Assembly: GCA_021292165.1 (NCBI GenBank)
Contig: CM037879.1
Coordinates: 283,686,272 to 283,750,271 of the forward strand
From: Shinisaurus crocodilurus
Lineage: Eukaryota; Chordata; Lepidosauria; Squamata; Shinisauridae
DNA length: 64,000 nucleotides
Direction of reading: 5' to 3'
The notes under the pieces are model-generated. The model was given only the letters and a program-made list of their open reading frames with translations, was not told the origin of the DNA and did no database searches. Positions 39,885 to 50,100 of this stretch are shown here, in pieces; positions within the stretch are counted from its first letter, which is position 1, and each line of letters opens with the position of its first letter. A program made the translations under genes and the position numbers.

Positions 39885-41010
39885 CATTGCCCATGCCCAC
39901 CAACCCCACCCCCGCAAAACTGGAACTAGCACTGCTTTTACATTCACCCTTTCAGCTGTCTTGCTCATAGGAATGGACAATTGAACTAGATGTACTGGGA
40001 TCTTTTCCCTCTTTTGCGAGATCTTTTCCCTCCTTTAAGAATCCCATCTCCCACTGCATGTTTATCCAAAAAGCTACCAATATCGCTTGAACCACGTTGG
40101 CTTTTTCACAGTCTTCCTTTTCAAAGGTGTAATGAAGAAGCATCACACTTTATCCTCCCCCACCCACCCAAGCTGGAGAAAAGCACACACCTATGATCAC
40201 ATTTGGGGGTTTTGTCATCACTGTACAGCTGCTGTATGTGGTTATAAAAGAAACTGCTGATGGTTGTGTTCACGAGAAACCACTCATTCTTAGAAAACCC
40301 AAGAAACCTCATTTTGTGCATTCATTAGAGAACCACAGAGCGCTGGAGAGCAGAGGGGGCTTCAGAAGCTTGTAGGTGATCAGAGGTTATTAGGTACCTT
40401 CAAATACAGTACGTGGCATTTGACATTTGGAGAATTTTCTTTTGAACAGTAGAGAAGGGCAACGTTGTTTGATCAGTTGGCTCGGGGGCTACCCCTGAAA
40501 CCTTCTGAAGAAAATGTGCAGTCCTTTAAATAGCTTTCTTCTGAAGACAAAATCCCAACCATATTTCAGTGGAAATGAAGTTCCACTGAAATCAGTGGGA
40601 TTTGTTTCCAATGGCCATGATGATCCAGAGAAAACTGAAATTAACAGGACATATCCTTGAAGTTAAAAGTTTAAAGCTGCGGTTCTATGCACACTTACCT
40701 GGGACAAAAGCCCCATTGAATTCAGTAAGATTTAATTCTGAGGATTGTGATGTGTTTGTTCACAGATTTTTGAGTTGCTTACTATTTCTGGCATCTTTTT
40801 TTTTTGTAAACCCAGATCGAATGTGGTGAAGTACTTCCCTGCCTCAGTGTTCCACAGAGATGGATTCACCAGGATCCTAAGTACATTTCAGAATAGGTCC
40901 TGGTGTAGTCTATTATCAGGAATTTCCCAGTTGGAAAAGTGTGTCGCCTTGCTCCAAGTTCTGAACTTCTTTAAAACATCTATGGCCAATAAAACATTGC
41001 ATTTATTAGG
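39885..41010. other. No gene recognised; GCAATCCTATG-type remnants
   Basis: Bases 40590-40745 carry wording of the CATTGAATTCAGTAAGATTTAATTCTGAG type seen in GCAATCCTATGC MITEs elsewhere. No complete ends are visible. Frames up to 130 codons here run into the next repeat and are not supported. Confidence 0.4.
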
Positions 41011-41372
41011 ACTGGGGGGGGGGCAATCTACTGGGACCTGCCCCACCTCTGGCTCAGCAGACGCCACTGCTGCACCTGCTGAGCTGGGTCCAAAAGTTGG
41101 CACGCACCGCACCGCTCACCGGACTTCCGGGTTCCTGGTGGGCCACTGTTTACATAGAAAAATGCCTTAAGATATGTCAAAAGCGCAAATTGTGGCCACT
41201 TTGGGTGTATCTTAAGGTATTTTCTACGTAAACAGCAGCCCGCCAGAACCCGGAAGTTGCTTCCCCGCCTCGAGTTGGGAGAACGTGAGTTGACACCGGG
41301 GAAGAGGTAAGTGGGACGGCGTTCGGGGGGGGGGTCAAGCACGCCGAACAAAATGCTCGCCCATTCCTAGGG
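41010..41372. mobile_element. TAGGGATG-type fold-back element
   Basis: Arms at about 41121-41182 and 41195-41256 pair (GGACTTCCGGGTTCCTGGTGGGCC ... AGAAAAATGCC with GGTATTTTCTACGTAAACAGC ... GGAACCCGGAAG-type text). The right end is TGCTCGCCCATTCCTAG. Same subtype as 12197-12679 and 14360-14765. Confidence 0.65.
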
Positions 41373-41559
41373 ACACATAATGGCCATGAAGTAGCATGTG
41401 AGCTTTCAGATTCCACAAAGTCCTCCCGCAGGCTCAACAGTGGCCGGCCAAACCAAATCATGAAGGTGACCATTGCCACCCATGTTTCTTCCCAGGATCT
41501 ACTGAACTGGACTTGGAGGTTCCATAAGGCTGTCACAGTGAATCGCCATTGATCAATCT

Positions 41560-41725
41560 ACCCGCCATTCATTGGCCTACTCCTCCTCTTTTGAAAAGCT
41601 GCCCAAGCTGTTGGCCATTACCGCATCCTGTGGCAATGAATTCTGTAAGGCAATTATGCCCTCCTTGTCTGTCCTTAACTGACCACCATTCCATTTTGTA
41701 CGCTGTGCCCGAGTTGCAGTAATTG
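41560..41725 (-). mobile_element. CR1/L3-type LINE fragment, diverged
   Basis: GGCCATTACCGCATCCTGTGGCAATGAATTCTG and CCTCCTTGTCTGTCC parallel 43550-43660 in the reverse orientation. The tail is missing. Confidence 0.5.
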
Positions 41726-41883
41726 ATCTCAAACTACCGGCAGAGGGGCGGGTGTCATATCGAAAGAGGCATTCTCTCCTTCCACAGTTCCAAAAACCAT
41801 TTGGTACTGGGTGGAGAATTCAGCATCCTGTGAATGGATATCAGCTTCCATGGGAAGCAATGGCAAGAGAGTGAGGAGCAGGA

Positions 41884-42010
41884 TGATGGCTCAGTAATAG
41901 AACATACGCTTTCCATGCCAAAGGCCCATCTCCAGCATGCAATGTGAAAGACCTGTGCCACATACCCTGGAGAGTTGCTACCACTCAGAGCAGACCATCA
42001 GGCATGCATG
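41884..42010 (+). mobile_element. tRNA-derived SINE (TAGCTCAGT type), diverged
   Basis: GATGGCTCAGTAATAGAACATACGCTTTCCATGCC is a decayed A-box head; GTGAAAGACCTGTGCCACATACCCTGGAGAGTTGCTACC is the body seen at 21250-21330. The tail is lost. Confidence 0.65.
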
Positions 42011-42451
42011 AGAAATTTGTTTCAGCTCTTTTCTGACCAGGATGTAGCCAGTGAACACCTCCGGGAATCAAATGCTGACCAGACCGTGATCTGTGGATCC
42101 AATCCATGCATTTCCGAGTATGCAATTCTGATTCACAGAACAACCGCAAAAATGAGTTCGCAAGACGCATACATTTGAAAGAGGCACAGAAACACACGTG
42201 AATCAATGTGAGAAAGAAAAGAGCATACTTTTAAGAATGCACACAATTGATGCGCACCTTTGGGGACAACGTGCAGGAAAAAATATTCACATTTTTGTGT
42301 GTACGTGTGCAAAGAAAAAAAGGGGGGGGGAAAGCTTGCAATCCGATATGGACATGAGTCAGAATGAGCTTCAAGGTGGAATTTGGAGAACCTCGACAAG
42401 CTTGAGTTTTGCTTATTCGCATATCTGTACAGACAATACCAGACTAGATTG

Positions 42452-42602
42452 ACCTAGCCCAGTGTTTCTCAACCTTGGGTCCCCAGATGTTTTTGGCCTA
42501 CAACTCCCAGCATGCCCCAGCCAGCATAGCTGGCTGGGGCATGCTGGGAGTTGTAGGCCAAAAACATCTGGGGACCCAAGGTTGAGAAACACTGACCTAG
42601 CC
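42452..42602. mobile_element. Perfectly palindromic hAT-like MITE with 8-bp duplication
   Basis: The element is 42460-42594 (135 bp). Its arms 42460-42525 and 42529-42594 are exact 66-bp reverse complements around the 3-base centre ATA. Ends are CAGTGTTTCTCAACC / GGTTGAGAAACACTG. ACCTAGCC flanks it at 42452-42459 and 42595-42602. CAG/CTG ends with an 8-bp duplication are hAT traits. No coding capacity. Confidence 0.92.
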
Positions 42603-42776
42603 TGACCTGCAAGAGGGCAGCTTTCTATGCGAGAGCCCTGTGTATGAACTTTCCCAAGTAATCTGGCTGGCCACTGGCAAGTGGCAAGCAGGAGGACAGA
42701 CTTTGACTCTGATCCAGCAAGGATGTAATTAGTACTATTTTTAACACAAATGTCAATTGTTATTGCTTACACAAGT

Positions 42777-43795
42777 ACATAAGAAGAGCCCTGCTGGATC
42801 AGACCAAAAGCCTATTCAATCCAGCATCCTTTGTCCCACAGTGGCAGGGGCAGTGGTAGGTACCAAAAAGTTCTGGGGCTCAGGCCCACAGGACGAAAAA
42901 AATGCACAATTTGCATATGCTAATTTACATATGTTCTAAAGTCTGTCTCTCTGTGTGTTTGTCTTTAAAGGACCTTGTCTCCTAAGGATGGGTAGGAGAT
43001 GTATGTAAAAAGGGATGTTTGTAAAAAGGGATGTATGGACAGGGGAGAGAGGAGGGCATTTGATTTCAGGAGAAAACCTCAGGCAGAAAGATTCAAGGAG
43101 GGAGGCAGCAGGAGGTAAAGCACATGTGGGGAAAAGGCCAGGTAATCCAGGGGGATCCGATGCAACAGAGATCATCAGGACCCTTGTACCTTTATTTCAG
43201 CAAGTGCCCCTGGACAGCAGGGTGGTGGGGGCAGATGGACCTCCCAGAGATCTGGGGTACCAAATGAAAGATTTGTGACTCCAGCCCTAGTGCTGGGCTG
43301 CCCCCTAAACCTGCCTCTGCACAGTGGTGAACCAGGTGCCTATGGGAAGCCCAAAAGCACTACATGAGAGTAATAATCTTGTTCTGTTTTTGTTTATCAG
43401 CAACTGGTATTGCTGATGATCCCAGAAGTAGTATACAGTATAGATGCTGATGCTGATACTGGAGATAGCATATTAGCCACCATGACTAGTAGCCAGTGAT
43501 CGCTTTATTCTCCATGAATTTGTCTAACCCTCTTTAAAAGTCATCCAAGATGGTGGCCATCACTGCATTTTCTAGTAGTGAATTCCATAATTTAACTATG
43601 TACCATGCTGAAGAAATCCTTCCTTTTGTCTGCCCTGAATCTCCCAGCATTCAGCTTCATCAGATTCAGATGACCCCATTGGGTTCTTGGAGAAAACCTT
43701 CCCTCTAGCGACTTTCTCCACACCGTGCATAATTTTATACACCTCTATCCTGTCTCCCCTTGAAAGGCAAGCTTGGATTTCTCCAGTCCAATCTA
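42777..43795 (-). mobile_element. CR1/L3-type LINE 3' end interrupted by a hAT-like element
   Basis: Bases 42777-42844 (ATAAGAAGAGCCCTGCTGG ... TTTGTCCCACAGTGG) and 43320-43795 (TGGTGAACCAGGTGCC, CTCCATGAATTTGTC, CTTCTCCACACCGTGCATAATTTTATACACCTCTATCC, TGTCTCCCCTTG) make one reverse LINE copy. The second part reaches the coding region (reverse of RGDMIEVYKIMHGVEK). Confidence 0.88.
42845..43319. mobile_element. hAT-like element with 8-bp duplication
   Basis: Ends are CAGGGGCAG and CTGCCTCTG, mirrored with one difference. CACAGTGG is present on both sides (42837-42844 and 43320-43327). The 475-bp interior has no convincing frame. It is non-autonomous and inserted into a CR1/L3 copy. Confidence 0.85.
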
Positions 43796-43799
43796 CGGG

Positions 43800-44715
43800 A
43801 AGGGCATAAAAACAAATAACATTTTAAAAGTAACAAGATCTGAATGTAACTTTGCTGAGTTTAAATTATCGTAATGTCAGAAGGATAAAGAATGTGTTTG
43901 GGGTTATGAAGCGAGCTGATATGCCTGCGCAGAATTCACTTCTTATCATTTAATGACATACAACAATGTTTTGCTGTTAGACATGCAATCTAATTTTTTT
44001 TTCCAAATGTAAATAACCTTGTCTTAAATCTATATTCCTGAGATAATGTTATGACCTCCCTGCCCCCCCATTCTTTTTTTCTCTCTGCCTTCCTTCCTTC
44101 CTTCCTTACACACACACACACACACACACACACGAACAAACAACCCATAAAAAAATATGACAGCTTCATTTTTCAGATGGTTTTATTCTAGCAGAAAAGA
44201 AGGTAGCTGTGGGCGTTGTTCAGAAACTCAGAGGTTTTTCAGTTCGGGCAAGGTGTTGAACACAGGAAGGAAGGAAGAAGCGACATCACTCTTTCATGTG
44301 TGCTTGTCATTTCTCTCCCCTCTAAACCCTTTGCTCTTATTTTCAGGGTGTCAGTTTCCTGTTGCTGTCCCGCTAACAGAGTTCTGCTCTGCTGCAATAA
44401 GAAAGTGGGGTGAAATCTTGAGCTCTAGCACCTTGCGAAGCTTCAGTGGTTGATTTCTGCAGATTAAACTTCTACGAAAGGGACAGAAGCAGGCCTGGCG
44501 AGTCAACAGCCCTATGTCAGTTTTACTCACATAAAATGACTGCTGGGGTTATGGGGAATGTTATAGTGTCCCTGGTCAAAATTCAGGGCAACATGCCAGG
44601 CCAGGCCACCCACAGAGCATCTGCCTCATAACCTCTCATTGACAATGAGCCAACCCAACACTTTCCCCACATGAACCTTCCCACCGACTGAGATCCTCAT
44701 TAAAGGCTACAGATA
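43800..44715. other. No gene recognised; (TTCC)n and (CA)n
   Basis: (TTCC)n at 44089-44106 is followed by (CA)n to about 44132. Frames up to 98 codons at 44157-44453 show no motif. Confidence 0.4.
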
Positions 44716-44716
44716 G

Positions 44717-44836
44717 ACGACCTGGTGCCCTCCAGATGTTTTGGACTACAACTCCCAGACACTCCAGCCAACATGGCCAATAGTCAAGGATGATGGGAGA
44801 TGTAGTCCAAAACATCTGGAGGGCATCAGGTTGTTT
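44717..44836. mobile_element. hAT-like palindromic MITE
   Basis: CCTGGTGCCCTCCAGATGTTTTGGACTACAACTCCC pairs with GATGTAGTCCAAAACATCTGGAGGGCATCAGG across a 35-base centre. Same style as 42460-42594 but a different subfamily. Target duplication not clear. Confidence 0.7.
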
Positions 44837-44889
44837 CACCCTGTTATAGGGCCCTTATCCAGCTCTCCTGCCTTCAGAGTTTAGGACAG

Positions 44890-45030
44890 TAATGACTGCA
44901 GAGAAGACCTTCTCTATGGTGGCACCTAAATTATGGAACTCTCTTCCTGGACATGTTTGCCTAGCATCTGTTTTGTTGTCATTTAGCCACCAGGGCCAGG
45001 CACCATCCATCCTGTCCTCTTGTAGCTTTA
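44890..45030 (+). pseudogene. L2-type LINE fragment (end of ORF2)
   Basis: The frame reads KTFSMVAPKLWNSLPGHVC, the L2 C-terminal motif. The tail is probably the text at 45600-45800, displaced by the Harbinger-like insertion at 45119-45590. Confidence 0.6.
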
Positions 45031-45118
45031 GAGTGCAATCCTATACTCTCTGACCTGGGAGTAAGGTCCATTACTCAGTGGGACTTCCTTCTAAGTACAC
45101 AGATATAGCATTGCACTC

Positions 45119-45590
45119 TCAGGGCGCAATCCTACTGAGATGAGTGCAAGCCTCCAAATTTGGAGGCTCATGGTCATCCAGTGCAGAGTGGGAGGAGTGG
45201 TGGAAGCGATCTTCACCTCCCTGCTCCTCTTGCTCTGCATTTTCACTAGACGGCCATTTTCGGCCATCAAGCAACAGCATCTTAGAGGGGATGGGGAGGA
45301 GGCTGGAACAGCTTCTGGATACCTCATATCCTGGCCACCCCACTCTCCTCCCCTCCCCGCCCCCAAATCACCCCCTTCTACCCCTCTCCGAGGTTGGGAA
45401 GTGACCTCAGAGAACAGCCAGTGTGGTCCTTTCTGAGCTGGCTGCAAGGGGGTGAGGGAGTGGGGTTGGAGCTCTGATTCCCACCAGCTCCAAGGTCAGA
45501 GTGCCTTCTCCACCCTTGGAGCTGGGAATCGGCACCATCCTATGGCCCCTCAGACAATATCTAAGGGCCATATAGGATCGTTCATTCCCT
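45119..45590. repeat. Harbinger-like long MITE family copy, best preserved
   Basis: Begins CAGGGCGCAATCCTACTG, contains TTCACTAGACGGCCATTTTCGGCC, CCCCTCTCCGAGGTTGGG, GACCTCAGAGAACAGCC, AGCTCCAAGGTCAGAG, and ends GGGCCATATAGGATCG. About 470 bp and non-coding. The block at 45030-45118 is a shorter GCAATCCTAT relative abutting it. Confidence 0.6.
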
Positions 45591-45599
45591 TCATTTATT

Positions 45600-46440
45600 T
45601 TAATAATTTCTAATTAATAATTTAATAATTGACCACTGCTACTTTTATTTCAATTGTTTTAACACACCATCCCATCTGGGGTTTTTTTCAGTGTGTGTGT
45701 GTGTGTGTGTGTGTGTGTTAGATCTACTGTGAATTATATTGTTGACTGTGATTTGACATTTTAATATTTTGTTGTAAGTCACCTTGAGGCTGTACTCTGG
45801 AAGACTTTTCTGATCAATCTTCTAAGGATTTTCTTTTTCCAGCACAATCAGAACAGTTTGTTTATTTATTTATTTATTTTATTATATTATATTTATACCC
45901 TGCCTTTTTTCCTGCAAGGAACCCAAGGTGGCTTACATAATCCTCCTTATCCTCCTCTCCATTTTATCCTCACAGCAACCCTGTGAGGTAGGTTAGGCTG
46001 CGAGTCAGTGACTGGCCCAAAGTCACCCAGTTGAAGAATTTCAGCTCCCACCCCAGGGAATATTCAGTGACTTGCCCCCTGCTGTAGTTTATATTGTTGA
46101 CTGTGATTTTATATCTTAATATTTTGTTGTAGGTCACCTTGAGGCTGTTCTGTGAAAGCGGGGTACAAATATTACCAATTATAAGCACATAAAGGATAAA
46201 GACGGTCACCCATCCAGTCATAACTGGTGGTCACACTGTGCATGTAACCATTTGGTAAGGTGATAGTCTGAACCATCCTGTCAAGTGGTAAGGATAATTA
46301 TTGTCAGTTAGGCCAAAATCTCCCGGAAAAGACTTTTCTGATCAATCGTCTAAGAATTGTCTTTTTCCAGCTCATCCAGAACTGTTGAAGAATTTCAGCC
46401 CTCGATGCAAAGCATATTCAATGGATTGCCCCCCGCCCCC
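45600..46440 (+). repeat. L2-type tail in a local tandem duplication
   Basis: Unit 1 (45736-46081) and unit 2 (46092-46440) share TATATTGTTGACTGTGATTT ... GTCACCTTGAGGCTG, then CTTTTCTGATCAATC ... CTTTTTCCAGC, then GTTGAAGAATTTCAG. Unit 1 carries a Sauria SINE insertion between the last two blocks; unit 2 does not but has about 150 bp of other text. A (GT)n tract is at 45691-45719. Confidence 0.75.
45858..46030 (-). mobile_element. Sauria SINE, head missing, in one duplication unit
   Basis: Tail (TTTATACCCTGCCTTTTTTCCTGCAAGGAACCC), core (GTGACTGGCCCAAAGTCACCCAG), then directly TTGAAGAATTTCAG. The uninterrupted site in the other unit reads CCAGAACTGTTGAAGAATTTCAG at about 46377-46399. Confidence 0.9.
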
Positions 46441-46593
46441 ATTTTGCCACCTGCATTTAGGGTGGAGAACTTTGAGTGCAACTGGGGATCCAGTTTTAAT
46501 ATTGTTTAAAACATTTCAATGTTTTTGAAGGAAGCCATGGGCTTGACCCCCTCCTCCTTCCACAGTCCTCCACCCCGAGCCCTATGGTTCTTT

Positions 46594-46860
46594 CTAGGGA
46601 TGTGCACAGAGCTCGATGTGGGGGTGGAAGCGGGGTGAACTCGCTGGCCTAGACCCCCCCCCCCGCCCCAAGCTCCACGTGACTTATCTTTCCCCGGCCC
46701 GGCTCACGTCCTCGCGAGACAAGCTGGGGAAAGGAACTTCCGGGTCCCCGGCGCTATGTTTTCTACGTAAAAAAACAGGGTCAACTACCTTAAAACAGCC
46801 ATGATTTGTATAACCAGTGCTTTGTTTTTATGTTACAAACAGCATAAAATATGTTAGATA
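46594..46860. mobile_element. TAGGGATG-type fold-back element, left part
   Basis: Starts TAGGGATGTGCACAGAGCTCG, has CCCGGCCCGGCTCACGTCC and a degraded inverted pair around TTCTACGTAAAAAAACAGG ... TTTTTATGTTACAAACAGC. Right part diverged. Confidence 0.55.
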
Positions 46861-46929
46861 CGTTAGTTTTAATTGTATATTATTGTATATTTGTTTGACT
46901 ATGATCTTGTATGCTGCCTAGGGCATTGT

Positions 46930-47112
46930 AGGGATCTAACCAGCTCGCCTCGCTTGGGCTGAACGGGACCTGAACTTGGTCCCGCTCGCGCCCGTGCGAG
47001 GCTCTTGTGCGGCCTACCTGCGGGCGGGCAGCGGTTCCTCGGCTCGGCTCTCCGCGGCGAGCCGCCCGCATCAGCCGCGTTGGTCCCGTCGCGTCACTTC
47101 CGGTGTGGCGGA
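46930..47112. mobile_element. TAGGGATC-type GC-rich fold-back remnant
   Basis: TAGGGATCTAACCAGCTCGCC, then GGGACCTGAACTTGGTCCC, CCTCGGCTCGGCTCTCC and GGTCCCGTCGCGTCACTTCCGG match the half-element wording at 17330-17600. It abuts the gag-like element. Confidence 0.55.
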
Positions 47113-47120
47113 ACACACCT

Positions 47121-48049
47121 TTAGATGCAGGGGCCATGTGGCCCGCTGGCCCTGGACCATACTGAAGCACAAGTCTGAGTGGTAGAAGATAGCGTATTGT
47201 CTACGCCAGGCCCTGTTACGGGAACAGTAGCTGTGGCTGCCCCATTAGGAGGCACTGTGGAGCTGCCCATCCCCTGCTGAGTCAGGGGGGTGGGTGGGGC
47301 AGCAGCAGGGCCAGTTGAACTGAGTGCTGGTCCTGGAACAAACAGGACTGGAGGAGGTTGCAAAACAGCAACTGGAACATCTAGCGAGCATGCCAAAGCA
47401 GGAGCGGCCACACCCGAACTCGGCCCGGGAATTGAAGATGCGGGAAGGGCAGGAATCACAGGTTCCGAGGGAATCGGTGTCCCAGGAACCTGGACCCAAG
47501 GAAGATAACCCCATGGTGCATATCGACTCAAATTCAGCCAAGCGGCCATAGCGGCCTGACCAGGGGACTCACCAACCAACGATTGGACCGCGGACAGGTC
47601 AGAAGATGCCTGCATCTGAGGCAGTGGAAAACTCTGAGAGGGGACTGGTGCTTGCCCAGTGTACTCCAGAGGCAGCTCTGGTGGGTGGTCCTCCTCGGGC
47701 TGGCATGGCACAGACTCGATTGGCCGGGGCAGGAAGCTGAGGCCCTACAGAACCAGAGCTTGCCTCGATGGCGTCTAGGCAAGCTGTAACAGACAACAAC
47801 CATGAATTACGCTGAGCCTGCCTCCTGGTCCGAAACACCTGCCCAGATGGACCCCCTCCAGAAGGCCACACGGGTATAGAGAGGCCCTTCCCCCTCTCCT
47901 GCCGCTGCTAAACGAGTAAGGATCGAGGACACATCCGCGGCCTCATCCTCTGACGAGGAGGAGATCACGGGCTGGCAAGCACGCTTTGCCACCTGCTTGG
48001 GGGTATGCCCCTTCCCTTTCCTACTGCTCAGGCCTTTCTTAGGTGGCAT
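47121..48049 (-). pseudogene. Broken gag-like frame of an unassigned retroelement
   Basis: The minus-strand frame starts MPPKKGLSSRKGKGHTPKQV (48049), with a lysine-rich N-terminus and an SSSSEDE acidic patch. It is then continued in two other frames (47871-47599; 47711-47121), the last very Pro/Ala/Ser-rich (GTPIPSEPVIPALPASSIPG). Two frameshifts separate them. A basic start, acidic cluster and proline-rich body suit a structural protein of an LTR or DIRS-type element, but no protease, polymerase or integrase is present. A truncated unknown cellular gene is less likely, as no introns or splice sites are seen. Confidence 0.4.
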
Positions 48050-48991
48050 CGTAATTCCTAGATAATCGAGAAAGACAAAAGGATTCTATGAATACTAATG
48101 GAAAACCTCGTAGAGACCAGGAAGCTAGAAAATCAGCCAAATAAAGGCAATAAGCGTCAGAGTCCATGCTACTAGCACTAGTAGCTCACACTCAGTAAGA
48201 ATGAACAGTAAGAATAAAAGGATACTAAATCAAAATTAAATGGGGTGCCTGGGCTGAACAGGTCCAAACGCTGTGGCAGAGGCCATGCCCTAGAGGAGAA
48301 AATGCCAGGCCACAAGGCCCACTCGGCCTGAACAAGGCCACGCAGGAAACACAATAAGAACGAGGGGAGGGGAGATGCCCCTATCAGGAGGCCGAGCCCC
48401 ATGCCAACACCAGCCAGGCAGGCCATGCGTCCAGCGACCGGCTGTCTCCACGGGGGGGGGGAGGGTGCTCCCCACAAGCGTGAACAGCAGCGTGCAAAAT
48501 GCGGCTGAAACCGTGCCACGCCAGGCGACCCCCTCAAACACAGGCTAGGCTCAAACTGGCCTGCAGGCTGGGTGGATGGGGGCAGGCCTTGCCCAAGGAC
48601 TACACAGGCCACTGCACGAGGCTGCCAGCCGCTGCACGATGATCCAGCTCCCGGAGGTAAGAAATGGAGGACTGGGGGGCTTTCGGAGTACAAACGCAGG
48701 CAGATGCCCTGGAAAGGAGGGCCCCCCCCCGCAGCCGCGGCAAAGTCATTCCCAACACACACCCCTTAATCAAACCAATCAGCCTTCTTCGGGGCTCCAA
48801 ATCCGATCTACAGCCTCTCCAAACCATGGGACATGTGTCGGAAATGATCAGGCACGAGGATCCGAAGCTCTTCCTCGCGATCCCACTTTCTCCGTAGCCG
48901 CAAAAGAAAGAGGACAAGGGTGGGGCAGCTAGGCCTAATACCGACCCTGGCACCCCGCCCTCCTTTAGCCTCAGTGGTGGGTGAGATCACC
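48050..48991 (-). mobile_element. Probable leader of the gag-like element
   Basis: Upstream of the gag-like start on the same strand lie about 940 bp of GC-rich sequence with frames of up to 194 codons but no motif. It probably continues beyond the L1 insertion from 50126 (ACTCTCCTTCCCCTCCACG). A terminal repeat was not found, so its boundaries are uncertain. Confidence 0.35.
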
Positions 48992-49062
48992 CCATGGTGG
49001 TCTCTTTTTTAAAAAAATATTTTTCTTAGATTTCAAATTGTACAACAAACACATAAAACACC

Positions 49063-49119
<57 letters not shown>

Positions 49120-49203
49120 TGAAGAAGAAGAAGAAGAAGAAGAAGAAGAAGAAGAAGAAGAAGAAGAAGAAGAAGAAGAAGAAGAAGAAGAAGAAGAAGA
49201 AGA
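49063..49203. repeat. Compound (AAT)n-(GAA)n microsatellite in L1 3' UTR
   Basis: About 55 bp of AAT triplets followed by about 83 bp of GAA triplets. They lie within the L1 insertion, between ORF2 and the A-rich end. Confidence 0.95.
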
Positions 49204-49209
49204 GCACAC

Positions 49210-50100
49210 ACCCCCACCGGGACCAACTAAACTACAGAACTATCCAGCCTTCCAAAATTGTAATGACTCTTGTGAAGGTGTACACCCTTTCCCACTTACC
49301 GGTAATAAAACAAAATCTAGAAATGCTCTCCATATATCTTTAAAATCATTTCGATTCGATAGTCCCCTTTTAACTTTAATACTACACGTTAATTTATCAT
49401 TAATAGCAATATCCCATACCTCTTTAGACCATTCCTCTATTTAATAATCACATTGCTATGCTAGGACAATAGGACATACCTCTAAGTTTACCCCAGTTAT
49501 TTCATTTATCTCTTGGAATACAATTTGCCAAAATTTCTGTACATGTTTACAACTCCATCACATATGAACATAAGTGCCAGTTTCCAGACATCCTCTCCAA
49601 CATAATGCCGAGTATTTCTTATCAATTTGATTTAATTTTACTGGCGTTAAATACCATCTCCAAACCAGTTTATAATAATTTTCCTTTATCCTTACAGACA
49701 TAGTTTTCAAGATATGCAAATCCCATATCTTCCCCCAGCTCAGATTACTTATCCTTCCCGCCAAACCATAATCCCATACAAATTTAAGATAATCTTGTTG
49801 ATCTTCAATTTCCAACATTTTATAAATTTCGCTTGTTGTACCTTTTATATCTATATTTCCTTCTGTAGATTCCCTTTGCATAATCATCTTTTCAAATCTT
49901 GTATACTCTCTCTACATTCCTTATTTTTCCTTGTCCATTGCTCTAGTTGCGTACAATTAAACCAAGATATCTTCCTCTCTCCTAACATTTCGCTTATATA
50001 TGCTCTTTACAGCCCATCTTTCCCACCCAATCCTTTAATTTAATTACTTTCTTCTCCCTTAATAACATTTCCAATTCCTTCCTTTCTTAAGTTTGTTGGA
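49210..50100 (-). pseudogene. L1 ORF2 C-terminal fragment
   Basis: The minus-strand frame reads YGLAGRISNLSWGKIWDLHI, KLVWRWYLTPVKLNQIDKKY and CWRGCLETGTYVHM, a region typical of the L1 ORF2 C-terminus (WYLTP, then CWR-C---GT--H-WW). A stop replaces the Trp after TYVHM, and the conserved second Cys of the CWRC motif is lost by a frame slip or substitution. More stops follow downstream. Confidence 0.85.

Noticed and set aside
48971..49343. Poly-Phe/Leu and poly-Asn/Lys frames
   Set aside because: These are frames through the compound AAT/GAA repeat in the L1 3' UTR.
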